A stretch of DNA of 64,000 nucleotides from Leifsonia psychrotolerans (GCF_013410665.1 NZ_JACCFM010000001.1:2542001-2606000); one strand, 5' to 3'; positions 1 to 9,508 are shown, counted from the first letter of the stretch. Program-made: numbers and translations. Notes: a model not told the origin generated them from the letters alone.

Positions 1-815
1 TCACCCGAACGCTGAGCGGCAATCTCTTCGACCTCGTCGATGAACACGACCGCATGCTCGAGCTCCGAGATTTTGAGGAACGTTTCGCGCAGCGCACCCG
101 CGAGGCCGCGCGGGTCGGCGGCCAATCGAGACGGGAACACCTCAACGAATGACCATTCAAGGCGCGAGGCGATGGCCTTGGCGAACGTGGTCTTGCCCGT
201 GCCGGGCGGGCCGAACAGCACAACCGAACGCGGCGGGGCCACACCGAATTGCTCGGCGAGCTGGGCTTGGGCCAGCGGCATGACGAGGCGGCGCTCCAGC
301 AGTTCCTTCTCGGCGATCATGCCGCCCACGTTGTCCCAGAGATCACGCGGCAGAACACGTCCGCCGAGCTCGCCGAGCAGACGTAGTTCCTCGCGCTGCA
401 CCGGGATATGCCGCTCGAAATAGCGCAGGTTCTGCTTTACCTCGAAGCCCCGGCTGAGGAAGGCGTCGACGCGCGATTCGGTGTCGGGCATCAGTGCCGA
501 CAGCTTCGACAGCCCGTGCGGCGACATCTTCGCCTCGAGTGCCATGAGCAGTGACGAGCCGATGCCCCGGCTCTGCCAGGCCTCGAGCGTGGCGAGAAAG
601 ACGATCCAGCCCTGCGCGTGGGCGGCCCGCCCCACCGCCGCGCCGACGACCTTATCGCCGACCACGGCGACCACCGCGTCATCCTTCTCACACGACGCCA
701 GCACCTCGGAAAGTCCGTAGACGGGCTCGGTACCGTTGGCCTTCAGCTCTTCCCAGAGCGCAAGAATGCCATCGAGGTCGTCAGGGTGAAAGTCACGCAG
801 TCGCCAACCAGTCAT
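1..815 (-). CDS. GNAT acetyltransferase-AAA+ ATPase fusion, 3' end cut by window
   Basis: This gene runs off the left edge, and 271 codons are visible from an ATG at 815 with a GGAGGG ribosome site just upstream. Residues 1 to about 145 read as a GNAT acyltransferase, with a Q-S-R-G-I-G-S acetyl-CoA loop near residue 88. From about residue 165 an AAA+ ATPase follows. It has Walker A GPPGTGKTT near residue 210 and Walker B VVFIDEVEE near 260. The ATPase continues beyond the window, so its sensor and arginine-finger parts cannot be seen. The likely role is ATP-driven remodelling of a partner together with acetylation of a small molecule or protein; the substrate is unknown. It is transcribed alone, away from the VIT gene. 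The domain calls are clear; the function is not. Confidence 0.85.
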   Translation of the reverse strand, partial: MTGWRLRDFHPDDLDGILALWEELKANGTEPVYGLSEVLASCEKDDAVVAVVGDKVVGAAVGRAAHAQGWIVFLATLEAWQSRGIGSSLLMALEAKMSPHGLSKLSALMPDTESRVDAFLSRGFEVKQNLRYFERHIPVQREELRLLGELGGRVLPRDLWDNVGGMIAEKELLERRLVMPLAQAQLAEQFGVAPPRSVVLFGPPGTGKTTFAKAIASRLEWSFVEVFPSRLAADPRGLAGALRETFLKISELEHAVVFIDEVEEIAAQRSG

Positions 816-941
816 CGGGTTCCCTCCAAAGGTGCCGTTACTGGGAGCGTATCCGACGGTTTTCACGCGTTCCGACACCCGTGTGCGATTCGCAACAGAG
901 TGACACAGAGCGGAACATGATCGCGACGAAACGTCTGAGCG

Positions 942-1682
942 CTACACGATGCCCGTACTGCCCAGCAGCGAGCCGATCAGGAACGTGGCGATGAGCGCGA
1001 TCGCTCCTCCGATCACAACCCTCAGCGTGGCCCGAACAGTTGAACTTCCGCCGATGCGAGCCGCGACCGCACCGGTCAGGGCAAGCGCCAGTAGCACCGC
1101 GACGAACGTGACCGGAACACGAATCGAAGCGGGCGGCAGCAGAATTGCCAACAACGGCAGGATGCCGCCGATCGTGAACGCCGCGGCCGACGCGCCGGCG
1201 GCATGCCAGGGGCTCACCACATCGCCCGCATCAATATGAAGCTCGGCCGACAGATGCGCGGCCAGCGCATTGTGTGCGGTGAGTTCGATCGCGACCTGCT
1301 TGGCGGTTTCCGGGGCCAACCCCTTCGACATATAGATTCCGGCGAGTTCCTCGAGTTCTTGCTCGGGCATCTCCGCCAGTTCCCGCACCTCCTTGGCGAT
1401 CAAAGCCTTTTCGCTGTCGCTCTGGCTGCTCACCGAGACGTATTCGCCGAGCGCCATCGACACGGCACCGCCGACCAGGCCGGCGATACCCGCGGTCAGG
1501 ATCGGAGCCGTCGCAGCTGTGGCTCCCGCGACGCCGACAACGATGGCCGCGACCGACACGATCCCGTCGTTGGCGCCTAGAACGCCGGCGCGCAGCCAGT
1601 TCAGCCGTTGGGCGAGCCCTTCTTGGTGTGGTTCGTCGGCGTGCTGTCCGGCTGCTGGTTCACGAGGCTTGTCAGTGGTCAT
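942..1682 (-). CDS. VIT1/CCC1 family iron/manganese transporter
   Basis: The 246-residue membrane protein matches the VIT1/CCC1 family, which moves Fe2+ or Mn2+ across membranes. The family signature is visible in the first transmembrane segment (LGANDGIVSVAAIVVGV, residues about 37-53). A second segment carries GGAVSMALGEYVSVSSQ, with the conserved Glu in the helix. A charged cytoplasmic loop rich in Glu (EVRELAEMPEQELEELAG) follows and corresponds to the metal-binding domain. Three more hydrophobic helices close the protein. The ATG at 1682 was chosen because the longer open frame upstream is Arg/Ala-rich and unlike the family. It is divergent from the GT39 gene, with a shared upstream region of about 115 bases. 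Substrate iron versus manganese cannot be decided. Confidence 0.88.
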   Translation of the reverse strand: MTTDKPREPAAGQHADEPHQEGLAQRLNWLRAGVLGANDGIVSVAAIVVGVAGATAATAPILTAGIAGLVGGAVSMALGEYVSVSSQSDSEKALIAKEVRELAEMPEQELEELAGIYMSKGLAPETAKQVAIELTAHNALAAHLSAELHIDAGDVVSPWHAAGASAAAFTIGGILPLLAILLPPASIRVPVTFVAVLLALALTGAVAARIGGSSTVRATLRVVIGGAIALIATFLIGSLLGSTGIV

Positions 1683-1798
1683 CGCCCCAGCCAAGCAGTT
1701 TCCCACCGGATCCACCAGGACCGCACTGCGCATCCGCCCCTCTCCGGCTCCCCGGCGAGAGGAGTAGTGTGCGCTCAACCTCCCAGGGAACCGGTCAG

Positions 1799-3424
1799 AT
1801 GCCGCAGCACACGCACGTTCTTCCGCCGATATCGACAGGCGCCCGGTCGACAGGTCGGCATCGGGTGCTGCCGCGTTGGCTTCTGCCGCTGCTGCTCGGC
1901 GCCTTCGCCACACTCGTTGCGGCGCTCGGCTCGTGGATCCCGTCGCTCTGGGGCGATGAAGTCGCCAGCCTGCTGTCGGCCGAACGCCCGCTGCCGAGCC
2001 TGTTCATGATGCTCGGCCAGGTTGACGCGGTGCACGGCACCTACTATCTCGGCCTGCACGCCTGGATCGACCTGTTCGGCACCTCGCCGTTCGCGCTCCG
2101 GTTTCCGAGCGCTCTCGCCGCGGGGCTCTGCACGGCCGCGGTGGTGCTGATCGGGCTGAGACTTTCCACAGCGTCGGTGGCGACCGCCGCCGGTCTGCTC
2201 TGCGCGGTGCTCCCGCGCGTCACCTACATGGGTGAAGAGGCCCGCTCGTTCGCCTTCAGCGCCGCCATCGCGGCCTGGTTGACCCTGCTCTTCATCGATT
2301 TGCTGCTGAAGCAATCCCGCAAACGGATGCGCTGGGCCGCTTACGGCGCACTCCTGGCGGTCGGCAGCTACGTCTTTCTCTACCTCGCGCTGCTCATGCT
2401 CGCTCACGCGCTCCTGCTCGCCTGGTCGCGCCCCGGCCGCGCCTTCGCCCGACGCTGGATCATCACCGTGGCGCTCGCCGGCCTGGCCGCGGTGCCCCTG
2501 CTCTACTGGGCGGCCCGCGAAGGGCACCAGATCGCCTATCTTGCGACCGACGACGAGATCACGCCCCACTCGATCTTTGTGGGACTCTGGTTCGGCACGT
2601 TTGCGTTCGCCGTGCTGGCCTGGACACTCATCGTCGTGGCGATCATCGGAACCATCGTCTCGCTGCGGGAGGACCGGACCCAGTCGCCCGCAGCATTCGC
2701 TGCCGCTGCCGAATCCGCCGCATCCGCCGCATCCGGCGCATCCGGCGCGTCCCGCTGGCGGGCGCCCCGGTTCGACCTCGTCGCGGCATGCTGGTTATTC
2801 GTTCCCTCGACCGCACTGGTGGGCATCGGCCTGTTCGCGCCGGTTTTCACCGGCCGATATCTGTCCTTTTGTGCCCCGGCGGCCGCCATGCTCCTGGCCT
2901 GTGGACTCACCGTCCTGTTCGGCAGACGGCCCGCGGTCTTGTGGGTGTCGGTGGCCCTCGTCATGGCGCTGGCCGTGCCCGTCTATCTCAGCCAACGGGA
3001 GCCCTATTCGAAGAACAACAGTGATTGGGCCGAGATATCGGCCACCCTGGGAGCGCACGCCCGGCCCGGCGATGCGGTGGCCTTCGACGAGTCAGCGCGC
3101 CCCTCACGGCGCCCCCGCCTCGCGATGCACGCCTACCCGGCCGGCTTTGTCGGGCTGCGCGATATCACTCTCAACGTGCCGTTCAGCCGCAATACGACCT
3201 GGTACGACAGCGCGTACACCGTGGCTCAGGCGGCGACGCGCGGCCGCTTCGACGGGGTGCAGCGCGTCTGGCTCATTGAATACGCCGAGGGGCGAACGGT
3301 CGACAGCTCGGGGCTGATCTCGGCACTCGCCCAGGGCTTCGCAGTGACGACGTTCTATCGTCAGCACGCGAGCGTCATCTACGAGTTGGAACGGACCAGC
3401 GGCCCCCGAACAGACAGTCGCTAA
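1799..3424 (+). CDS. GT39-type integral membrane glycosyltransferase
   Basis: The protein of about 541 residues is a polytopic membrane glycosyltransferase of the GT39/PMT-like type, which takes sugar from a polyprenyl-phosphate donor on the outer face of the membrane. After a first transmembrane segment it has the typical acidic motif SLWGDEVASL in the first outer loop. At least nine hydrophobic stretches follow, then a soluble C-terminal part of about 130 residues. The ATG at 1799 has AGGGAA upstream; a GTG at 1769 behind GGAG is an alternative start. It converges on the next gene and the two stop regions overlap by 4 bases. A tract rich in Ala and Ser (about residues 300-325) looks like a low-complexity linker. 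The acceptor is unknown. Confidence 0.8.
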   Translation: MPQHTHVLPPISTGARSTGRHRVLPRWLLPLLLGAFATLVAALGSWIPSLWGDEVASLLSAERPLPSLFMMLGQVDAVHGTYYLGLHAWIDLFGTSPFALRFPSALAAGLCTAAVVLIGLRLSTASVATAAGLLCAVLPRVTYMGEEARSFAFSAAIAAWLTLLFIDLLLKQSRKRMRWAAYGALLAVGSYVFLYLALLMLAHALLLAWSRPGRAFARRWIITVALAGLAAVPLLYWAAREGHQIAYLATDDEITPHSIFVGLWFGTFAFAVLAWTLIVVAIIGTIVSLREDRTQSPAAFAAAAESAASAASGASGASRWRAPRFDLVAACWLFVPSTALVGIGLFAPVFTGRYLSFCAPAAAMLLACGLTVLFGRRPAVLWVSVALVMALAVPVYLSQREPYSKNNSDWAEISATLGAHARPGDAVAFDESARPSRRPRLAMHAYPAGFVGLRDITLNVPFSRNTTWYDSAYTVAQAATRGRFDGVQRVWLIEYAEGRTVDSSGLISALAQGFAVTTFYRQHASVIYELERTSGPRTDSR

Positions 3425-5928
3425 TGCTCCTGCACCCGGCGCTCAACGTCGAGCACTCGGTAGAACGCGTCGATCGCCTCGCGATTGTGAGCTTCATCGT
3501 CGAAGCGGGCCGCCGAGACCGCACCGGCCAGGTAGGCCGCCATCCCCTCGGCCAATGCCTCGACAGTCTGCGGCACGATCAGCGCGGTCCCGGGCGGCAG
3601 CGCGTCGGCGACCGTCTCGAAGTCGACCGAGATGATCGCAAGCCCGAGCACCGCAGCCTCGAGCAGCACCATCGGCTGCCCCTCGTAATCGCTCGACAGC
3701 ACGAAGCAGTGTGCCCGACTCATCGCGGCGTAGGGATTGCTCAGTTCGCCGGTCAACGTCACGGATGCCGTCAGCCCGAGCTCCTCGATCAGCGCTTCCA
3801 GGCTCGCCCGCAACGGTCCTGACCCGACGATCACCAGATGGCTCGCCGACTGGCGCGCGTGTACGAGCGCGAACGCCGAGATGAGCCGTGCCTGGTTCTT
3901 CTCGGTCGAGAGGCGACCGACGGTGATGAAAAGAGTGTCACCCGATTCGCGCAGCTGTTCGAAGCGTTCCTCGAGGTCCTGTTCCGGCTCGTCGGCGCAG
4001 CCGAATGAAGCCGAGGCCCCGAGCGCCCGAATTTGCTCGCCATCGACGCAGTTGGGGGCCGAGATGAATTTCTCGGCCGCAGCCCACTCGCCGAGATTCC
4101 TCCGGTTGATCGCGGCGAGCGCGGGCGAGACCGAGACGAGCGCATCGAAGTCGTTGTAGTGCGAGAACACGACCTTCAGGCTGCGGGCGTGCACGAGTTT
4201 GCCGTTGACCCTGCGCTGGGCGTCGGCCGCCATGTCGTTGTGTAGCCAGATCGTGCGGGATCCCGTCGGCGAGTGCAACAGCAGCCGGGCCCAGATCGGG
4301 CCGTAACCGCTGAAGTCGATCACATGATCGAACTCGCTATCGCCGAAGCACCGCGTCCACTCGTCGTCCCAGAGGGCGTATTCGGCGGGGTCAGAGAGAT
4401 CGAGACTCGTGCGACCCAAACGATCGGCCAGCCGGCGTTTGGCGTGCAACCACTTGCTGCCGTTCATCCCGCCGACCCGCGCAAAATGACGGATACCCGC
4501 GTCGAGGGGGCGGTCGGTCAGGATGTGCCGGGCAAGAGGCCCCGCGGGGTAGAGCACCGACACGTCGAATCGCATCTGATCGATGCTGTTCACAAGGTTG
4601 AAGGCGGCTGTGGTGATGCCGTTCGGACGCATCCCGCCCAGGTGCAGCAGCACCGTGGGCCGTGACGTGCTGTCGAACCGGCGCAGCCGATGGCCGGCGT
4701 TCGTCCCGCGAAAGACGATGTCGATCACCCGTTCGGCTGCGTGGCCGTCGTCCCACGGAACATAGGCCCGCCGGGCTTCCGCGTAACGGTCGTCGGCATC
4801 GGCGGTGGAGGTGTCGGCGGAAGTGGCGTCGGCGAAAGTGGCCACGGCAGCGGCGGCGTGGTCGATGGTGACACACACCGGCCCGGGCAGTCGGGACGGA
4901 TCTTGGTAGAGGCCACGGGCATCCGCATAGTCGTCGTGATCGGGTGTGAAGAAGACAATGGGACGCCCGGTGGCCAGAAAGTCGAAGAAAATGCTCGAGT
5001 AGTCGGTGACCAGAATCTCGGCGATGCCCAAAACCGTGTTCGTCGGAATCGCGTTGGGGATGAGAACGCCGCGGGCGTCGGCTCGGCCGGCGGCCTGCGC
5101 GTGCGCGGCCTGGTGCAGTTTGAGGGCGACGAACCAGCGCGTCGGGTCGAGCGACTGCTGCAGTGCGGAGCGGGCCTCGAGGATCTCGTCGAGGTTCTCG
5201 TCGGGGCGGTTGAACGATGCACCCCGCCAGGTCGGCGCGAACACGACAAGGCGGCGCCCGCCCAGGGTAATCCCGGCGTCGTCGAGCAGGTGGCGACCGG
5301 ATGCCGCGGCATCCGAATCAAGAAATTGGAGGTCCACGCGCGGGTAGCCGGCCTCGATAACCGTGCCCCGGTAGAGCCCGTCGAGTTTGTAGGCCGAGCC
5401 ATACATTGTCTCGGTCATGAACGGGTTCTGCGAGAGCAGATAGTCGGCGGCGACGAAGTTGCGCAGTGTGTTGGCCGCCTCCATCGGCCCATCGGGCATG
5501 TCGAATCCCATGTGTTTGAGCGGAGTGCCGTGCCAGGTGTTCAGGTAGATCTGACCGGGCCGTTTGGAGAATTCGGGAGGAAACGTGGCGTTGTTCACCA
5601 GGAAGCGGCTCGTGGCCAGGGCGCGGTAGTAGCCGGTCGTGCCGCGTCGCACGAAGCTCACGCGCGGGTTTCCCGCGAACTTCGCTATCGTGGCGTCGTG
5701 TTCTCGACCGCTCGACAGCGCCCAGATGTGCTTCAGCTGCTGCTGATCCGAGGCCTGAAGCAGCGACCGAAAGATCGCTTCGGGATTGCAGAGCATGCCA
5801 TTACCGCCGAATGACTCATAGAAAACGGTGCGGGGAGCAAGCGGCTGGGTTCGATAGTGCGCGTGAACCTGCGCCAGTGCGGCGCGCTTGACGCGCCTCA
5901 ACACCACGGCTGGTGACGTCACGTTCAC
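3421..5928 (-). CDS. CDP-glycerol glycerophosphotransferase-like/GT4 bifunctional protein
   Basis: The 835-residue protein joins two catalytic modules. Residues about 30-390 resemble the TagF/TagB family, with the hallmark LNTWHGTPLKHMG at 130-141 and a later TDYSSIFFDF stretch. Such enzymes transfer polyol-phosphate units from a CDP-activated donor during teichoic-acid synthesis. From about residue 425 a GT4-type glycosyltransferase follows (LHLGGMRPNGIT at the start, then GRLSTEKNQARL and SSDYEGQPMVLLEAA near the end). One polypeptide could therefore both extend and glycosylate a cell-wall polymer (inference). The start is a GTG at 5928. It is transcribed alone towards the GT39 gene. Family calls are strong; the donor, polyol and sugar are unknown. 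Confidence 0.87.
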   Translation of the reverse strand: MNVTSPAVVLRRVKRAALAQVHAHYRTQPLAPRTVFYESFGGNGMLCNPEAIFRSLLQASDQQQLKHIWALSSGREHDATIAKFAGNPRVSFVRRGTTGYYRALATSRFLVNNATFPPEFSKRPGQIYLNTWHGTPLKHMGFDMPDGPMEAANTLRNFVAADYLLSQNPFMTETMYGSAYKLDGLYRGTVIEAGYPRVDLQFLDSDAAASGRHLLDDAGITLGGRRLVVFAPTWRGASFNRPDENLDEILEARSALQQSLDPTRWFVALKLHQAAHAQAAGRADARGVLIPNAIPTNTVLGIAEILVTDYSSIFFDFLATGRPIVFFTPDHDDYADARGLYQDPSRLPGPVCVTIDHAAAAVATFADATSADTSTADADDRYAEARRAYVPWDDGHAAERVIDIVFRGTNAGHRLRRFDSTSRPTVLLHLGGMRPNGITTAAFNLVNSIDQMRFDVSVLYPAGPLARHILTDRPLDAGIRHFARVGGMNGSKWLHAKRRLADRLGRTSLDLSDPAEYALWDDEWTRCFGDSEFDHVIDFSGYGPIWARLLLHSPTGSRTIWLHNDMAADAQRRVNGKLVHARSLKVVFSHYNDFDALVSVSPALAAINRRNLGEWAAAEKFISAPNCVDGEQIRALGASASFGCADEPEQDLEERFEQLRESGDTLFITVGRLSTEKNQARLISAFALVHARQSASHLVIVGSGPLRASLEALIEELGLTASVTLTGELSNPYAAMSRAHCFVLSSDYEGQPMVLLEAAVLGLAIISVDFETVADALPPGTALIVPQTVEALAEGMAAYLAGAVSAARFDDEAHNREAIDAFYRVLDVERRVQEH

Positions 5929-6145
5929 GGCTCACTCATTTCGATGTTCGTTCGGATTTTCATCTTGACCTGAAGTCCGCATCACGCCAAGCAACTGTGG
6001 GAGTTCTCAGCCACGACCGACCAATGCTGGGAGATTTCCGAGCAAACGCGGAATGGGCACTGAATCGTCGGGACGACTCAGAAAGCTGGAAGAAAACTCG
6101 GGAATCGTTGGGTGTGAGTTGAACCTTCATCGAATCGAGACCGAG

Positions 6146-7558
6146 ATGACCCGCATTGCATCACCCGCCCGCAGCGGTGGCGCTCCGGTCTTGGCCCGCG
6201 CACGCCGGACTCAGCTCAGACGACGGCTGCGAGCCGCCGATCTGATCGTCATAGCCGGCTGGTCGTCGGTCGCTGCGGCTGTCGCTCTCTACCTGTCATC
6301 GGGCGGGCTCGCCAGCGTTGTCACCCTGTCGAGCGCTCTTTCCGCGCTCGGAATCGTGACCGGTCTCGTCGGCACCGACTTCATTCTGCTGATGCTGCTG
6401 CTCGCTGCCCGGCTGCCGTTCATCGACCGCGCCGTCGGGCAGGACGTCGCGATGCGGTGGCACCGCGCTCTCGGAAAACCAGCGTTGTATTTAATTCTCG
6501 CCCATCTGGTTCTGCTCACGATCGGCTACGCGGTTGCCGATCAGGTGAACGTGATCGCCGAGACGGTGCTGCTCTTCACCACCCCCGACATGGCCATCGC
6601 CTATCTGGGCTTCGGCCTTCTGCTCGTCGTCGTCGTCTCGTCAGTTGTCGCCGTACGACGCCGGTTCCCCTACGAGGTGTGGCACGCCATCCACCTGCTC
6701 AGCTACCTGGCCGTGCTCGTGGCCCTCCCCCACCAGTTGAGCACCGGCGCCGTGCTTTCCCACGGAACCGCCCAGCGCTGGTACTGGATCGCGCTGTATG
6801 TGCTCACGTTCGCCTCGGTCGCGTGGTTCCGTTTCACCGTCCCGCTGATCCGATCGATTCGGCACGGCTTGCGCGTCGAATCCGTGCAGCCCGTTGCCCC
6901 GGGGGTGGTATCGATTCATCTGCGCGGACGCGACCTCGATCGGCTGAACACCGCGGGCGGGCAGTACGCGATTTGGCGGTTCTGGAGCCACGGAGTCTGG
7001 TGGCACGCCCACCCCATCTCGTTCTCGGCCATTCCGACCGCGTCAACCGCGCGGGTGACCGTGCGCCAGCTCGGCCGTGGCAGCGGCCAATTGGCCCGGC
7101 TTAGCCCCGGCACCCGGGTCACGATCGAAGGTCCGTACGGTTTGTTCACGGATCGGGCACGCACCTCCCCTCGACTCGCGATCGTGGCGGCAGGAATTGG
7201 GATCACCCCGGTGCGCACCCTCCTGGAGCACTCGAGCCTCCGGGCCGGGGAAGCGACTGTTCTGCTGCGCGGCACCGATGAGTCCCAGGGGTATCTCTGG
7301 GATGAGGTCGTCGCCCTGGGTCAGTCTGCCCGGGCCACCGTCTATTCGATGATCGGTCGGCGTCCGGCCGGCGTCGACACCTGGATGTCGGCCGAGGCGA
7401 TCGCTCGGGGTGTCACGCTGGCAAGCATCTTCCCCGACCTCGCGAGTTCCGACCTCTACGTCTGCGGCCCTCCTGCCTGGACCGATCTGGTTGTGCGGGA
7501 TGCCCGCACTGCGGGCATCCCCGACCTTCAGATTCACGTAGAAAGGTTCGACTGGTGA
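6146..7558 (+). CDS. Ferric-reductase-like transmembrane flavocytochrome
   Basis: The 470-residue protein begins with about six transmembrane helices of the ferric-reductase type, with His residues in helices (LPFIDR...MRWHRALG; YEVWHAIHLLSYLA) that would bind haem. A cytosolic NAD(P)H:flavin reductase part follows. Its FAD-binding motif is WWHAHPISFSA, a GPYGLF motif follows, and the nucleotide-binding parts are AAGIGITPVRTLL and DLYVCGPPAWTDL. It would carry electrons from NAD(P)H across the membrane. It heads an operon: its TGA overlaps the GTG of the FMN-binding protein, which is the probable electron acceptor. ATG 6146 is preferred over an upstream ATG at 6053 whose extension has no family resemblance; its ribosome site is weak. 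Confidence 0.88.
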   Translation: MTRIASPARSGGAPVLARARRTQLRRRLRAADLIVIAGWSSVAAAVALYLSSGGLASVVTLSSALSALGIVTGLVGTDFILLMLLLAARLPFIDRAVGQDVAMRWHRALGKPALYLILAHLVLLTIGYAVADQVNVIAETVLLFTTPDMAIAYLGFGLLLVVVVSSVVAVRRRFPYEVWHAIHLLSYLAVLVALPHQLSTGAVLSHGTAQRWYWIALYVLTFASVAWFRFTVPLIRSIRHGLRVESVQPVAPGVVSIHLRGRDLDRLNTAGGQYAIWRFWSHGVWWHAHPISFSAIPTASTARVTVRQLGRGSGQLARLSPGTRVTIEGPYGLFTDRARTSPRLAIVAAGIGITPVRTLLEHSSLRAGEATVLLRGTDESQGYLWDEVVALGQSARATVYSMIGRRPAGVDTWMSAEAIARGVTLASIFPDLASSDLYVCGPPAWTDLVVRDARTAGIPDLQIHVERFDW

Positions 7559-8070
7559 GAAAACGAGCAGTAGCCGGAAGTATCCTCGGTACCACGGCGA
7601 TCCTACTTCTCGGCTGGGAACTCGGCACAACCGTGCATCCCGGCACCGGCGTCTCCGCATCCGCCGCGCACGCTGCGACACCCAGCCAACCGGCAGCGCC
7701 CGGCAGCGCTCCTGCGGCCGGGCCGGTGCCCGCCGCGATGCCTTCTCCGTCTGCCGCTTCTCCCGCTGCTCCCGCTGCCCCTGCCGCCCCGTCGGGTTCG
7801 TTCACCGGGAGCATGGTGAGCACCGAATATGGGAACGTGCAGGTTCAGATCACCGTGGCTGCCGGCACGATCACCGATGTCACCGCACTTCACCTCACCG
7901 ACAGTGACGGTCGCTCGGTGCAGATCAGCAACCGGGCGGCGCCGGTTCTGCGCACGGAGGTGTTGTCGGCGCAGTCCTCGTCAGTGCAGATGGTGTCGGG
8001 GGCGACCTACACGAGCGAGGGCTACCTCACGTCGTTGCAATCGGCACTCGACAAGGCGGGAATCAAATAG
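7555..8070 (+). CDS. Secreted/anchored FMN-binding domain protein
   Basis: The 171-residue protein has an N-terminal hydrophobic signal anchor (residues 7-25), a flexible Ala/Pro/Ser linker (about 40-80) and one FMN_bind domain (82-171). The flavinylation motif VSGATYTS is at residues 147-154; Thr151 is the expected site where ApbE attaches FMN through a phosphoester bond. The GTG start overlaps the stop of the flavocytochrome gene, and the stop overlaps the GTG of apbE. The three therefore form a translationally coupled electron-transfer unit. The protein would accept electrons outside the membrane; the final acceptor is not known. Confidence 0.9.
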   Translation: MRKRAVAGSILGTTAILLLGWELGTTVHPGTGVSASAAHAATPSQPAAPGSAPAAGPVPAAMPSPSAASPAAPAAPAAPSGSFTGSMVSTEYGNVQVQITVAAGTITDVTALHLTDSDGRSVQISNRAAPVLRTEVLSAQSSSVQMVSGATYTSEGYLTSLQSALDKAGIK

Positions 8071-8813
8071 TGTCTACCCACACGTTCCACACCATGGGCA
8101 CCGTCGCGAGTCTCATCTGTGCCGACGAGCTGCCCTCGGTGGGCTGCCTCGCCGCCGTGGCACGTGTGTTCACCGACCACGACGAACTCTTTTCGCTGTA
8201 CCGGCCCAACTCTGAACTCAGCCGGCTCGCCCGAGGCGAGATCACCCTTGCCCAAACGAGTGCGGATGTTCGCGACTGCTACGCGCAGGCCAACGACTGG
8301 CGGTTGCAGACCAACGGAGCGTTCACCGCTCATCGTCCGGATGGTCTCATCGACCTCTCGGGAATTGTGAAGGCCGCCTCGATCAGCCGGGCGGCCGACG
8401 TGTTGCACGGGTTCGGGGTCACCGATGCGCTGCTCGATGTGGGCGGAGACGCTCTCGCGCTCGGCACGCGGCATGGCAGACCCTGGCGCGCCGGAATCGT
8501 CGACCCGGCCGATGCGACAGCACTCCTCTGCTCTGTCGATTTCCACGGCGAGTGGGCTGCCGTCGCGACATCCGGAACAGCCGAACGCGGCGAACACGTC
8601 TGGCGTACCGGGCCGGATGTCTACCGTCAGGTCACCGTACTCGCCGCTGACATCGTGACCGCCGATGTGCTCGCCACTGCCGTTCTCTCGGGGGGGCCCG
8701 AGATGCGCGATGACGCGACCGACCGGTGGAACGTAGACGTGCTCACCGTCGATCGAGATGGTGAGCTGACACTGTCGGCGCGCCTGCGAGACCTGACGGC
8801 ACAGCCCCGGTGA
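8070..8813 (+). CDS. apbE: FAD:protein FMN transferase (ApbE)
   Basis: ApbE proteins move FMN from FAD onto a Thr of target proteins in the cell envelope. This 247-residue form is shorter than the usual 300-350. It starts directly with the family's THTFHTMGTVASL stretch. It contains GLIDLSGIVKAASISRAADVL, where canonical ApbE proteins have a Lys-Gly, and the DALLDVGGDALALG core. No signal peptide or lipobox is visible, so the enzyme is probably cytoplasmic, or exported by an unseen route. The GTG start overlaps the preceding TAG. Its target is almost certainly the FMN-binding protein directly upstream. Confidence 0.9.
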   Translation: MSTHTFHTMGTVASLICADELPSVGCLAAVARVFTDHDELFSLYRPNSELSRLARGEITLAQTSADVRDCYAQANDWRLQTNGAFTAHRPDGLIDLSGIVKAASISRAADVLHGFGVTDALLDVGGDALALGTRHGRPWRAGIVDPADATALLCSVDFHGEWAAVATSGTAERGEHVWRTGPDVYRQVTVLAADIVTADVLATAVLSGGPEMRDDATDRWNVDVLTVDRDGELTLSARLRDLTAQPR

Positions 8814-9508
8814 CCGATTCCGATCCCTATACTTCGAGCATGGAAGACGGCCCGCGCATCCTGCTTGTCGAAGACGACGTGCGCCTGGCCCAGATGCTGC
8901 AGGGGCTGCTTGAAAGCGAAGGCTACCGGGTGGTTGCAGCGCGTGACGGCCAGCGCGCTCTGCATGAGGGTCTGACCGGATCCTTCGACGTGTTGCTTCT
9001 CGACCGCGGACTCCCGATCATTGACGGTCTCGACGTGCTGACCAAGCTCCGGCAGAAGGGGGTTCTCGCCCCGGCGCTGATCTTGTCGGCGCTCGGCAAC
9101 CCCGCAGACCGTGTCGAAGGCCTCGATCGCGGGGCGGAGGACTACCTGTCGAAACCGTTCGACATCGACGAGTTGTTGGCCCGCCTGCGCGCGCTGCAAC
9201 GACGTCCGTCCTCCCTCGCCCAGGTGCTCCGTGTGCCCGGCGGATCGTTCGATCCAAGCAGCCGGACCGTGGTTCTCGACTCCGGCTCGACCGCGGTGCT
9301 CTCCGAGCGGGAGAACACGTTGCTCGAACAGTTCGCGCGGCGTCCCAGCCAGGTTTTTCAGCGCGCCGCCATTCTGCATTCTGTCTTTCCGGATGCCGAC
9401 GACATCGGCGTCGTCGACACCTATGTGCATTACGTGCGCAAAAAGCTCGGACATGATGTCGTCCTCACCGTGCGCGGTGTCGGCTATCGGCTGGGAGCTC
9501 CGCGATGA
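8810..9508 (+). CDS. OmpR/PhoB-family response regulator
   Basis: A receiver domain (residues about 15-125) has the acidic pair in LLVEDDV, the phosphorylated Asp in VLLLDRGLPI and the conserved Lys in YLSKPFD. A C-terminal winged-helix DNA-binding domain follows (ERENTLLEQFARRPSQVF; VDTYVHYVRKKLG; VRGVGYRLG). The frame opens at a GTG overlapping the apbE stop. The true start may be the ATG at 8840, since the receiver begins just after it. It is coupled to the histidine kinase by an ATGA overlap. Its place in the operon suggests that it controls the flavin electron-transfer genes in response to redox, metal or envelope signals (inference). Confidence 0.92.
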   Translation: MTDSDPYTSSMEDGPRILLVEDDVRLAQMLQGLLESEGYRVVAARDGQRALHEGLTGSFDVLLLDRGLPIIDGLDVLTKLRQKGVLAPALILSALGNPADRVEGLDRGAEDYLSKPFDIDELLARLRALQRRPSSLAQVLRVPGGSFDPSSRTVVLDSGSTAVLSERENTLLEQFARRPSQVFQRAAILHSVFPDADDIGVVDTYVHYVRKKLGHDVVLTVRGVGYRLGAPR

